Shown: positions 8,581 to 17,656 of the stretch, piece after piece
Numbering within the stretch: the stretch's first letter is position 1
How the letters are laid out: every line of letters begins with the position of its first letter
Origin: Blautia schinkii
GTDB lineage: Bacteria; Bacillota; Clostridia; Lachnospirales; Lachnospiraceae
DNA length: 64,000 nucleotides
Assembly: GCF_013304825.1 (NCBI RefSeq)
Contig: NZ_JAAWUO010000008.1
Location: forward strand, 1 to 64,000
Reading direction: 5' to 3'
Position numbers and translations under genes: made by a program
The notes under the pieces: generated by a model
Seen by the model: only the letters and a program-made list of their open reading frames with translations
Databases searched by the model: none
What the model was told of the DNA's origin: nothing

Positions 8581-8721
8581 AAATGCTGGTAAACCAGAAT
8601 AATCCTGGTAAATGTTAATTTTCTATTTCCAAATTCATAAATATATGTTATTATTTATTCATATTTTTTTAGCAAGTAGCGAAGCGGGTTATGGATATCC
8701 GTATGAATAAGGTGGGAACAG

Positions 8722-10071
8722 ATGAAACAGAGAACAGACAGCCAGGGGGTTCCGTATTCCTATCTGGTTGATAACATTAAGGTATTACTGATTTTCCTGG
8801 TTGTATTTAATCATATTATTGCATTTCAGCTGGTTAAGGTTGACATGATCGTACGTTATGTATGGTACGCGATCACGATCTTCCATATGCCTGCTTTTGT
8901 TTTTATGTCCGGATATCTGTCCAAGAAGCCTCAGGATGTGCTGAAGAATGTGAAGAATCTGCTGATTCCTTACATTCTTGGATACAGTCTCACATGGTAT
9001 GCCTATATATGGCTTGGCAAGAGCATGGATTATGAGCTTCTTCGTCCATCCGGAACAGTTATGTGGTATGTGCTTGCGCTTTTTATCTACAGACTGACTA
9101 TCGAGGCTCTCGGCAAGGTGCGTTTTATTGTGCCGTTGAGCATTATTTTTGCGTTATGGGCAGGAACGAGACCGGAATTTACAACATATCTTTCCAGTTC
9201 CAGGATTGTTGTATTTTTTCCGTTTTTTGTGGCAGGCTATCTGTGGAAAAGTGATTATACGAAGATCGTACGTAAATTTAAGGGAAAATTGGTTCTGGTG
9301 CCAATTTCAGGACTGCTTCTTTACGCAATCCCTAATTTTATGATCGCCAATCAGATCCCGATCGATATTTTCAGGGGAAATCACACATATCAGTTATCCG
9401 GAATGGATGATATTACAGGAATGCTGATCCGTCTTCTGATGTATCTGGTATCCTTTGTGCTGGTACTTACATTTCTTGCACTGATGCCGGATGTGAAGCT
9501 GCCGATTACTTTTGTTGGAAGGAATACAATGGGGATATATTTCTTCCATTATCCGATTATGATCGTGATGAACGGACTGTTTCTTCTGAGCATTCCGCAG
9601 ATGCTGAATGTATGGGTACTGTTCGGTGTATCATGGATATTTGTACTGCTTCTTGGAAGCAAGCCGGTATCCTTTATATATAATGGTGTTCTTAATCTTA
9701 TCATTTTGATTTTCTTTAAGAGGGAAAAACCGGTCCAGGATGAAGGACTGGAAGATGAGTATGATGAAGAGGAACACTACAAAGTTATACGAAAAAGAAA
9801 AAAAGCAATTGAAGAACTGGCGGCAACTCTGGAAGAGGAGGATGCCATGAAGGTGAAAAATGATGTGGCGGCTGTGCTGGAAACTGAGGATGCTGAAGCG
9901 GCTCAGGTGGAAGTAAGTGCAGAGGAGCTTTATGCAGATAAGGATTTTGCTATGGAAACAGAGGGTGAGGATGCTGAGTCACCACAGACTTTTGAAGAAC
10001 TGCAGGAGCTGGATGAATTAATGGATATTATAAAGCCACAGGAAGAGACAACGCTGACGGAAAAGGAATAG
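8722..10071 (+). CDS. acyltransferase 3 family membrane protein with acidic C-terminal tail
   Basis: Residues 1 to about 335 form the acyltransferase-3 fold, with about ten membrane helices. The opening LVDNIKVLLIFLVVFNHII carries the conserved His, and FHMPAFVFMSGYLSKK follows. Such enzymes O-acylate surface glycans across the membrane. The last roughly 110 residues are unusual: a hydrophilic, strongly acidic segment rich in Glu, Asp and Ala with a short basic patch (VIRKRKK), probably cytoplasmic and partly helical. This tail is not part of the core family. The gene lies in the glycopolymer cluster, 13 bases before the cytidylyltransferase fusion. Confidence 0.85.
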   Translation: MKQRTDSQGVPYSYLVDNIKVLLIFLVVFNHIIAFQLVKVDMIVRYVWYAITIFHMPAFVFMSGYLSKKPQDVLKNVKNLLIPYILGYSLTWYAYIWLGKSMDYELLRPSGTVMWYVLALFIYRLTIEALGKVRFIVPLSIIFALWAGTRPEFTTYLSSSRIVVFFPFFVAGYLWKSDYTKIVRKFKGKLVLVPISGLLLYAIPNFMIANQIPIDIFRGNHTYQLSGMDDITGMLIRLLMYLVSFVLVLTFLALMPDVKLPITFVGRNTMGIYFFHYPIMIVMNGLFLLSIPQMLNVWVLFGVSWIFVLLLGSKPVSFIYNGVLNLIILIFFKREKPVQDEGLEDEYDEEEHYKVIRKRKKAIEELAATLEEEDAMKVKNDVAAVLETEDAEAAQVEVSAEELYADKDFAMETEGEDAESPQTFEELQELDELMDIIKPQEETTLTEKE

Positions 10072-10084
10072 CAGAAAGAGCAGG

Positions 10085-11392
10085 ATGATAATGAAAAGAG
10101 TTATTACTTACGGCACTTTCGATCTGTTTCATCAGGGTCACTATAATATCCTGAAAAGAGCAAGAGAGCTGGGGGATTATCTGATCGTTGGAGTCACCAG
10201 CGAGAGCTATGACATTGAGAGAGGCAAACTGAATGTCAAAGACAGTCTGCTGAAACGAATTGAGAATGTACGGAAAACAGGTTTTGCTGATGAGATAATC
10301 ATAGAGGAGTATCAGGGGCAGAAGGTCAGTGATATTATTAAATATAACATAGACCTTCTTGTTCTGGGATCCGACTGGAAGGGTAAATTCGACTATCTCA
10401 AAAATTACTGTGAGGTTGTATATCTGGAACGTACCAAGAATATTTCCAGTACGAAGCTGAGAAGTGAGGGCAAGATATACAGGATCGGAATCGTGACCGA
10501 TGATACAGAAGATAACGAGATGGTTCAGGAATCGAAATTCGTAAGCGGACTTCATGTAGAGAGTGTATATTCTGAGGATATTTCTGTAGCGGAAGAATTC
10601 TGTGACAAGTATGAACTGGATTCTTACGGAACAGATTACAGACGGTTTCTGGAGGGGCTGGAGATCGTCTACATTAAAGCCGGAATTAAGAAAAGGGCAG
10701 AGTATATAAGATATGCGCTGCAGCATGGCAGACATGTGGTTAGCGATACACCGATGACGCTGGATACAGGGGAGCAGAAAGCGTTATTCCAACTGGCCAA
10801 GGAACAGGGTGTTGTTCTCGTTGAGAAACTCACCCTTGTTTATCTACGTGCTTTTAACCAGCTTGTATGGCTGACACACAATGAACTGGTCGGTGATGTG
10901 GTAGCTGTGAAATGTGCAGTTTCACAGGATGATTTTCAGGGAGGAAAATCATTCAACGAGACTGTGAGCCAGGCACTTTGCGCATGTATCAAGCTGCTTG
11001 GAAAAGATTATCTGGATGTGAACACCAACGCTGTAAGGGGCAGCGACGGTGGCTTCGTCTATGATGTGATTACAGTGAAATATCCGAAGACACTGGCTAC
11101 GATAGAGATCGGAACAACTGTAGATGTGGAGAATGAGCTTGTGATCATTGGAAGTAAGGGGAGGATCACAGTTCCCAATGACTGGTGGAATACCGGCTAT
11201 TTTGAGGCGAAGGTGGAAGGCCAGGAATTTCTGAAGCGTTACAGCTTTAATTTTGAGGGAAATGGTCTTCGCTATCTTCTTCAGGAGCTGACCATTATGA
11301 TCCGTGACAAACGGACAGAGTGTACCAGACTTTTTTATGAGGAGTCGGAGACACTGGCGGAGCTTTTGAAAATTATTGATCAAAGAGGTTGA
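10085..11392 (+). CDS. glycerol-3-phosphate cytidylyltransferase-like / Gfo-Idh-like fusion protein
   Basis: Residues 1-130 are a TagD-type nucleotidyltransferase: VITYGTFDLFHQGH with the HxGH site at 16-19, and RTKNISST (116-123), equivalent to RTxGISTT. This domain should make a CDP-alcohol such as CDP-glycerol. Residues 131-435 resemble the Gfo/Idh/MocA oxidoreductase fold, but the glycine-rich NAD loop is replaced by GIVTDDTEDNE, and the usual Glu-Lys-Pro is Asp-Thr-Pro (211-213), so classical NAD-dependent catalysis is doubtful. An ATG six bases downstream (10091) would give the commoner MKRVITYG start. The gene is four bases before the LicD gene. The fusion is unusual; the function of the second domain is unknown. 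Confidence 0.8.
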   Translation: MIMKRVITYGTFDLFHQGHYNILKRARELGDYLIVGVTSESYDIERGKLNVKDSLLKRIENVRKTGFADEIIIEEYQGQKVSDIIKYNIDLLVLGSDWKGKFDYLKNYCEVVYLERTKNISSTKLRSEGKIYRIGIVTDDTEDNEMVQESKFVSGLHVESVYSEDISVAEEFCDKYELDSYGTDYRRFLEGLEIVYIKAGIKKRAEYIRYALQHGRHVVSDTPMTLDTGEQKALFQLAKEQGVVLVEKLTLVYLRAFNQLVWLTHNELVGDVVAVKCAVSQDDFQGGKSFNETVSQALCACIKLLGKDYLDVNTNAVRGSDGGFVYDVITVKYPKTLATIEIGTTVDVENELVIIGSKGRITVPNDWWNTGYFEAKVEGQEFLKRYSFNFEGNGLRYLLQELTIMIRDKRTECTRLFYEESETLAELLKIIDQRG

Positions 11393-11395
11393 CAG

Positions 11396-13678
11396 ATGAC
11401 AGAAAAACAGGAGCTTCTTTTGCAGCTCTTCCGAGAGATCGATGAAATCTGCAAAAAGCATAATCTTAGATATGTGATGGCCGGAGGAACGCTGATCGGT
11501 GTCCTTCGAAACGAAGGCTTTATCCCATGGGATGATGATGTAGATATTTATATGCCGAAAAGTGACTGGGATAAATTCGTGGAAATCTGTAAGACAGAGA
11601 TGCCACCTAACAGAGCGATCCACTGTTCTGATGTGGACAGGACGTATACGAATGGATTTCCACGTTATGCAAGCACAGACAGCTGTTCTATCCACAAGCA
11701 TCAGATCATTGGAGAGGATAAGGCCGGGGAGATCATAGATGTGCTGACGCTGGATCCGATCCCGGACGATGACAGAGAATATGAGAAGTACAGAACACAC
11801 ATGATGATCTACACAGATCTTCTCAATATCAGCATGGTCGTGGGAGCGAGATGGGAGATTTCTGCTTTTCAGTATCTGTACTGGTTATTACGATACAAAT
11901 TTTTTGGAAAAGACAGAACCTTGAAGAAGCTGGAGAAGATTATGTTTTCTTACAAAGAGGAAGAATGCAGCCGCTATGCAATGCGCTGGGGCGGATGTCC
12001 GTTCCTTTTTGACAAGGACATGATGTTTCCTGTGAAATATATGGATTTTGAAGGAACCAAAGTTATGGTTCCAAACAGAACCAGCGATTATCTGATCTGG
12101 CATTACGGAGATGAATGGTCTTATATACCGCCTCATGGGGAAAGGGAGTCCCATGAGTCTGTTTATGTGCCAGGAGCTACGTATCAGGAGATCCGTGACG
12201 AGTATCTGCCAAGGATCGATAAGGGCCGGATACGCAGACAGATGACATTCCGTAAATTCTACTGCCTTATCCAGACAAGAAAAGATCATAAGCTGGATAT
12301 GCGAAGAAACAGGATCAAGGCAGGTGTGATTGCGAAGGATCTGGAAGCAAGGGTTATGAAGTCAGAGAAGAATGTGGAGACTCTTCTGGCAGAAGGCCAC
12401 TATGATGTTCTGAATGAACTTTTTGAGGATTATTACAAGACACAGCTCAGTGTGGAATTTATCGGCCGTGAGGATTATAAGGGAATCCGTCCGTTTTATC
12501 ACCCCACACTGATAGCTGTGGAGGATTCCGTTTTTCAGATCGCCATGCTGACACTGATTTATACAGAGCGTGTTTCCAAGGCGTATCGACTGTATGAAGT
12601 GAGAAAAAAACTGGATCATCTCACTCAGGAAATGGAACAGACAGTGGAAGATATCCGCAGATTTCGTAAAGCTGCCTGCCATTATGAATTTCGTGAGATG
12701 AAAGAAGCGGAGGAGATCGTGGATGATCTTCTGCGTAAATATCCGGACGCGCCGGGATTCCTGAAGTTTAAGTGCAGGTTCGTGATGGCTCGGGTTCAGG
12801 ATCCATGGAACGCTTCTGAGGCAGAAGGATTTTTGGCACATGCGTTGAGGATCTTTCCTCACGATGGATATTTTATCAAGTATAAAGGGGATCTTCTGTG
12901 GAAAAAAGGGCTCCAGGATGAGGCACTGGAACATTTTGCGGAAGCGAGGGAATGTACCAGCAACGGAATTGTGCATCTTGAATTGGATAAATTCCTGAAA
13001 GACAAAAAGAGCCAGGCTGTGAAGGAATGCCGGAAACTTCTGGAGAACAGAAAAAAGGATGAGGCTTTTTCACTGATGGAACTGTGGAAGAGGCTGATGC
13101 CGGAGGATTCAGAAATCGACGGAGCTTTTTATCTGACAAAAACTTCTTATGTTCGCACGAAAGCGGAGCTTGAGGAAGTGATAAGTGAACTTTACTGCAA
13201 GATCGGTATATCTGATGATAAGATAGAGAAGGCTGAACTTTCGAATGAGATGCTGTACCGGGAGGCACTTACCCGCGCATGGCAGAGATTCGGTTATTCA
13301 AAACCTCTGGCACAGTGTCGTACCAGACTGCTGTGCACAGATGAAGAGAGTGAAATGGAATATCTGGCGGAGGAACTTCGCAGCTCCCGGATCCATAAGC
13401 AGCATCTTGGTGTAACATACAAACTGCTTGGAGACGTCCGCAGAAAACAGGGACAGACCCGGAGCGCATTTGAAAATTATTTCAAGGCACTGGAATGTGC
13501 GCTGCCTTCTTATATAAAGATGGAGCTTTCCAGGATCATCCTTGAGGATATGTATAAAGGAAGCAGAAGAGCAGCATTTTTTGCAAAAAAAGCAGATGCA
13601 GCGGAGTTTCTGAATGTCTGGCTGGATAAATATAAAAGTCAGGAGAATATCAGAACGATCCTGGATATAATTATGTAA
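11396..13678 (+). CDS. LicD family phosphotransferase with long C-terminal helical repeat region
   Basis: The protein has 760 residues. Residues 1 to about 270 form the LicD/nucleotidyltransferase-fold domain, with the diagnostic MAGGTLIGVLRNEGFIPWDD and Asp46-Asp-Asp-Val-Asp50. LicD proteins transfer phosphocholine or other phospho-alditols from CDP-linked donors to surface glycans. Residues from about 330 to 760 are helical and TPR-like (for example LLRKYPDAPGFLKFKCRF and HLGVTYKLLGDVRRKQGQT), perhaps for protein contacts. Usual LicD proteins are about 270-300 residues, so this is far longer. The gene follows the CDP-alcohol-forming fusion by three bases, making a donor-transferase pair likely. 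The actual group transferred is unknown. Confidence 0.85.
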   Translation: MTEKQELLLQLFREIDEICKKHNLRYVMAGGTLIGVLRNEGFIPWDDDVDIYMPKSDWDKFVEICKTEMPPNRAIHCSDVDRTYTNGFPRYASTDSCSIHKHQIIGEDKAGEIIDVLTLDPIPDDDREYEKYRTHMMIYTDLLNISMVVGARWEISAFQYLYWLLRYKFFGKDRTLKKLEKIMFSYKEEECSRYAMRWGGCPFLFDKDMMFPVKYMDFEGTKVMVPNRTSDYLIWHYGDEWSYIPPHGERESHESVYVPGATYQEIRDEYLPRIDKGRIRRQMTFRKFYCLIQTRKDHKLDMRRNRIKAGVIAKDLEARVMKSEKNVETLLAEGHYDVLNELFEDYYKTQLSVEFIGREDYKGIRPFYHPTLIAVEDSVFQIAMLTLIYTERVSKAYRLYEVRKKLDHLTQEMEQTVEDIRRFRKAACHYEFREMKEAEEIVDDLLRKYPDAPGFLKFKCRFVMARVQDPWNASEAEGFLAHALRIFPHDGYFIKYKGDLLWKKGLQDEALEHFAEARECTSNGIVHLELDKFLKDKKSQAVKECRKLLENRKKDEAFSLMELWKRLMPEDSEIDGAFYLTKTSYVRTKAELEEVISELYCKIGISDDKIEKAELSNEMLYREALTRAWQRFGYSKPLAQCRTRLLCTDEESEMEYLAEELRSSRIHKQHLGVTYKLLGDVRRKQGQTRSAFENYFKALECALPSYIKMELSRIILEDMYKGSRRAAFFAKKADAAEFLNVWLDKYKSQENIRTILDIIM

Positions 13679-13708
13679 ATCTAAAAACCAACAGAAACGA
13701 GGCAGAGT

Positions 13709-14866
13709 ATGTTGACCAGAGAGCAGAAGAAAATACTGGAACTTCTTAAGGAAATCGATATCATTTGCAGAAAAAACAAGATCACATATTTTCTTTCTCC
13801 GTATTTTACCCTCTGTGCTGTGACAGGACGGCCTTTTCCAATGAATCCGATGACAGGTGCAGTATATATGAAACCGGCAGATATGGAGCGGTTCAAGAAT
13901 GCCTTTGAGGAAGAACCGGGGCTTCGAAGAGCACTGGAATCCATGGATAATAATAAGCATTTTCCGAATTTTCACCTTCGGTATACGGATAAAGATACCC
14001 TGTTTTACAGGCTGGATGATTACGGAAAATATCAGCATCCCGGAATGGCGGTGAATATTCTGCCGTTACAGTGTGAATATGGTCCGAAATGGAAATATTT
14101 CTGGAACCGTATGCTTGAGGAAGGCTGGAAAAAGATCAACGGAAAAAACAGCAGGTGGAAGACGAAGAGAGAGTTTGTGTGTATCTGGACAGTACGTTTT
14201 CTGTCACTGTGCGGCAGGGAATGGCTTGGAAAAAGAATCTTCCGGGATCTGATCCATCAGCCGCAGGAAGAAGTAAAGACTTACGTTGTTCGTACCATGA
14301 ATAAGAATACGTATTATCCGGCTTATGTTTTTGAAGAGTCCCTTGAAGTGGAACTGGAAGGGGAGAGATTTTTTGTGCCGGGAGATACAGATAAATATCT
14401 TACAGTGGCTTTTGGTAAAAAATATCAGAACAAGGGTCCGGAGAATTACCGTCCAAGTCCTGTGGTAATGTGCAGTGCCCTGATTCCATGTGAAGAATTT
14501 ATGCAGCAGTCAAAGGAGCTTAAAAAACTTGCTGCCAGCAGAAGGAAAAGAGCACGCCGTACAGATTTTGGTATGAGTTATAAGAAATATTTTAACAAGT
14601 GCTGGGATTATGCGAAATTTTGCGGAAAGAAGTATACCTGTGCAAGAGCATACAGGCAGAAGCTGGATTATATCAGGAATCTGTATAAAAATGCAGATTA
14701 TGTTCAGCTGGAGAACGCATTCTCCGAGTATACGAATGTAATGAACAAATGTCTGAAATATGATGAAATATTTGAGGCAGATCCGGAAATACTGGATTTA
14801 TATATGCAGTATCTTGAAAAAACGGGACGGATTCCACTTTTGGAAAAGGTAAAAAAATATGTCTGA
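13709..14866 (+). CDS. degenerate LicD-like protein
   Basis: This 385-residue protein aligns from its first residues with the preceding LicD (EQKKILELLKEIDIICRKN against EKQELLLQLFREIDEICKKH). The catalytic segment is lost: Gly-Gly-Thr becomes Ser-Pro-Tyr (30-32), and the Asp-rich motif is replaced by NPMTGAVYM (46-54). The LicD-like body continues to about residue 260, followed by a helical basic tail. It is probably a non-catalytic partner or an enzyme with altered chemistry, not a pseudogene, since the frame is intact and codon use matches its neighbours. It overlaps the next gene by eight bases. Confidence 0.7.
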   Translation: MLTREQKKILELLKEIDIICRKNKITYFLSPYFTLCAVTGRPFPMNPMTGAVYMKPADMERFKNAFEEEPGLRRALESMDNNKHFPNFHLRYTDKDTLFYRLDDYGKYQHPGMAVNILPLQCEYGPKWKYFWNRMLEEGWKKINGKNSRWKTKREFVCIWTVRFLSLCGREWLGKRIFRDLIHQPQEEVKTYVVRTMNKNTYYPAYVFEESLEVELEGERFFVPGDTDKYLTVAFGKKYQNKGPENYRPSPVVMCSALIPCEEFMQQSKELKKLAASRRKRARRTDFGMSYKKYFNKCWDYAKFCGKKYTCARAYRQKLDYIRNLYKNADYVQLENAFSEYTNVMNKCLKYDEIFEADPEILDLYMQYLEKTGRIPLLEKVKKYV

Positions 14867-16679
14867 TAAAATGAAACTTACAGATTATGTGACAGAATTT
14901 CTTCAGAAAAAAGGAATTCACGATTTTTTTGGATACCAGGGAACGATGATCGCTCATCTGGTGGATTCTATTGAGCACAATGCAAATACAAAAAGCCATT
15001 CCAGCTATAATGAACAGGGAGCGGCTTTTGCAGCCTGCGGTTATGCACAGGCCAAGGATTCCTGTGCCTGCGCGTATGCTACCAGTGGTCCGGGTGCTGT
15101 GAACCTGCTTTCCGGCGTGGCTGATGCGTATTTTGATTCGCTGCCCGTGATCTTTATTACCGGACAGCTGAATACTTATGAATATTCCGGAATCGACGGT
15201 CTTCGCCAGCAGGGATTCCAGGAGATCGATATTGTTTCCATGGCGAAGCCTGTGACGAAGTATGCAGTGCAGATCCGGGAAGCACAGGATATTGTGAGAG
15301 AGCTTAATCTGGCATGGCAGATCGCCAATACAGGACGTAAGGGACCGGTTCTTATTGACCTTCCGATGAATATTCAGAGAGGGGAAGTCAGTGATCCGGT
15401 TTATGATATGAAGTTTTCCGATGAGGAGACAGAGGCAGCTGTATACAATCGGAAAGATGGTGGAAACGGAGCTGCTTTTTACAGGGAGGCTGTGGATAAA
15501 GCTGATTCTGCTGATGTAGCTGAAGCTGTGGAAGAAATTTTATGTAAACTTAAAGAGGCGAAACGACCGGTGTTTATGATCGGCCACGGAGCAGCTGGTT
15601 CCGGGGAAAAAATCCTCGTCGATATTGCAAGAAAGCATCAGATCCCTGTGATCACAAGCGTTCTGGCAAGATCAGTCCTTGCATGGGATGATCCGCTGAA
15701 TTGTGGCTGTATTGGCGGCGCGTACGGACATCGTTATGCAAATATGATCGCCAATGCCAAGAGTGATCTTCTTGTGTGCTTTGGAATTTCCCTGTGTACA
15801 CGTCAGATCGGAACCAAAGTTCATGAGTTTGCCAGGGGCGCACAGATCGTGAGGGTGGACATTGACCCTTATAATCTTCAGAGAGAAATCCATGAAGGCA
15901 GAGAAGGGGAGAAGTGTTTTTGCGTAAGCGCAGAGGACGTGGCAGAGAGATTAGCTGCCGCTGAGAGCCGGATCAGTTCTTACGGGGACTGGCTTGAGGT
16001 GTGCCGGAGAATCCGCAGAGAGCTTACACAGGTGGATGATGAGACTCCGGAGAGATATCCGAACCGCATGATCGCATATTTAAGTGACCAGCTTGGAGAT
16101 ACCGGTGCTGTGGCTGTTGATGTAGGTCAGCATATGGTATGGAGCTATCAGTCCTTTCATAATAAACAGGATCAGAAGATTCTTTTTTCCGGTGGACATG
16201 GTGCCATGGGCTATGCACTTCCGGCGGCGATCGGAGCCCATTATGCCACCGGGAAGCCGGTAGCCTGTATCTGCGGTGACGGTGCATTCCAGATGAATAT
16301 CCAGGAGCTGCAGTGGGTGAAGCGTGAGAACATTCCGGTGAAAATGGTCGTGATGAATAATGAGGCTCTGGGTATGATACGCCATCTTCAGAGAGATTAT
16401 TTTGATTGCGTATATGCGGATACTTCCGATGGCAGCGGATTTTCGTCCTGTGATTTTTCAGATGTGGCTAAGGCGTATGGAATCCGGGCAAAAAGGATCC
16501 AGGGTGAAGATGTGGAGAATGCTTCCGGGGAGTTTCTGGAGCAGAACGGGCCGGAGCTTCTGGAGATCATGCTGGAGAACGGAACTTATGCGTACCCGAA
16601 GACCTGTCTTGGGGAGCCGATCCACAATCAGCAGCCTTATATACCGAAACCGATTTTTGATGAACTGATGGAGATATAA
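14859..16679 (+). CDS. thiamine diphosphate-dependent enzyme, acetolactate synthase-like
   Basis: The 606-residue protein has the three-domain pyruvate oxidase/acetolactate synthase layout. The PYR domain (1-170) carries the ThDP-activating Glu52 in YNEQGAAFAACGYA. The central domain follows (about 205-345). The PP domain has GDGAFQMNIQEL at about 472 onward, ending at MNNEA (about 499), the ThDP/Mg motif. No small regulatory subunit gene is near and no ilv genes surround it, so a biosynthetic valine role is unlikely. Relatives such as YerE add a two-carbon unit to nucleotide sugars. The cluster suggests modification of a glycopolymer precursor, but the reaction is inferred. It overlaps the LicD-like gene before it and sits one base before the SDR gene. 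Confidence 0.83.
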   Translation: MSDKMKLTDYVTEFLQKKGIHDFFGYQGTMIAHLVDSIEHNANTKSHSSYNEQGAAFAACGYAQAKDSCACAYATSGPGAVNLLSGVADAYFDSLPVIFITGQLNTYEYSGIDGLRQQGFQEIDIVSMAKPVTKYAVQIREAQDIVRELNLAWQIANTGRKGPVLIDLPMNIQRGEVSDPVYDMKFSDEETEAAVYNRKDGGNGAAFYREAVDKADSADVAEAVEEILCKLKEAKRPVFMIGHGAAGSGEKILVDIARKHQIPVITSVLARSVLAWDDPLNCGCIGGAYGHRYANMIANAKSDLLVCFGISLCTRQIGTKVHEFARGAQIVRVDIDPYNLQREIHEGREGEKCFCVSAEDVAERLAAAESRISSYGDWLEVCRRIRRELTQVDDETPERYPNRMIAYLSDQLGDTGAVAVDVGQHMVWSYQSFHNKQDQKILFSGGHGAMGYALPAAIGAHYATGKPVACICGDGAFQMNIQELQWVKRENIPVKMVVMNNEALGMIRHLQRDYFDCVYADTSDGSGFSSCDFSDVAKAYGIRAKRIQGEDVENASGEFLEQNGPELLEIMLENGTYAYPKTCLGEPIHNQQPYIPKPIFDELMEI

Positions 16680-16680
16680 T

Positions 16681-17418
16681 ATGGGAAAAGTAACTGTGAT
16701 CACAGGCGGTACCTCCGGCATTGGAAGAGGGATCGCTGAGAAAATTCTGGCTGAGTCAGCAGCTGAGGACAGGATTTTTGTAACATATGGGCATAATGAG
16801 GACAAGGCACAGGCGTTTCTTGAGAACCTTCCCCGGGAAAAAAGATCTCAGGTGGTCCTGGTGAAAGCAGATATGTCTTCCTATGAAGATATGATGGCTT
16901 TTGTGGCGGAGCTGAAAGACCAGGCAGATCATATTGACTGGCTGGTGAGCAATGCGGGAGTGAGCACCTATGCCAAGTATGAGGATTATACTTTTGAGGA
17001 GTGGACAAGGATCGTGAACACCAATCTTTCTGTGCCTGTGTTTATGGTTAAGGAGCTGCGGCCAATGATGAGTGAAGGTGGAAGCATTTTGTTTACCGGA
17101 TCTTATGCAGGACAGCAGGCGTATTCGTCTTCTCTGGTGTACGGTGTTACCAAGGCGGCGATCCATTTCCTGACCAAATCTCTTGTAAAAGAGTTTGAGC
17201 CGAAGGGCATTACTGTGAATGCCATTGCACCTGGATTTATCGAAACTCCATGGCACAGCGCCCGCACCCAGGAGAGCTATGACCGCATCAATAAAAAAAT
17301 CGCACTCCACAGATTCGGAACAGTGGAGGAAGTGGCGGATATGGCATTTGCAGTGCTTGGAAACGGGTATATGAATGGCAGTGTAGTGGATATCCACGGG
17401 GGTTATGACTTCTTTTGA
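16681..17418 (+). CDS. SDR family oxidoreductase (FabG-like)
   Basis: A 245-residue classical short-chain dehydrogenase. It shows TGGTSGIG (8-15) for NAD(P), NAG (91-93), catalytic Ser141 in FTGSYAG and Tyr154-x3-Lys158 (YGVTK). A PGFIETPW loop and a C-terminal GGYDFF complete the fold. The start lies one base after the stop of the ThDP enzyme, implying coupled translation and a shared pathway, for instance reduction of a ketone that enzyme makes. It is the last gene of the glycopolymer run. The substrate cannot be read from the sequence. Confidence 0.88.
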   Translation: MGKVTVITGGTSGIGRGIAEKILAESAAEDRIFVTYGHNEDKAQAFLENLPREKRSQVVLVKADMSSYEDMMAFVAELKDQADHIDWLVSNAGVSTYAKYEDYTFEEWTRIVNTNLSVPVFMVKELRPMMSEGGSILFTGSYAGQQAYSSSLVYGVTKAAIHFLTKSLVKEFEPKGITVNAIAPGFIETPWHSARTQESYDRINKKIALHRFGTVEEVADMAFAVLGNGYMNGSVVDIHGGYDFF

Positions 17419-17515
17419 CATTTCGAAAACGAGATGAAGCGGAGCGGAATCGAGTTTGTGCACTTGAGACGTTCGTATGGAACAGTGAATTTCTTTATAT
17501 TTAAGTGAAAAAGGC

Positions 17516-17545
17516 TTGACTTGCATGCTTGCTCTGTGCTAAAAT
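17516..17545 (+). promoter_or_regulatory. promoter of rpmG-secE-nusG-rplK-rplA
   Basis: TTGACT (17516-17521), an 18-base spacer, then TAAAAT (17540-17545). A leader of about 110 bases follows. It holds a T8 run and a potential hairpin with GCCCG / CGGGC ends (about 17581-17611). Confidence 0.7.
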
Positions 17546-17656
17546 TGACAAGCGACATGGAAGTTAGGTCTTTTTTTTATGCCCGAAAATGACGACGGAT
17601 AAACGTTCCGGGCAGTACGGAAGACCATGCAAATGAAAACACTGGAGGTGGAAGTT

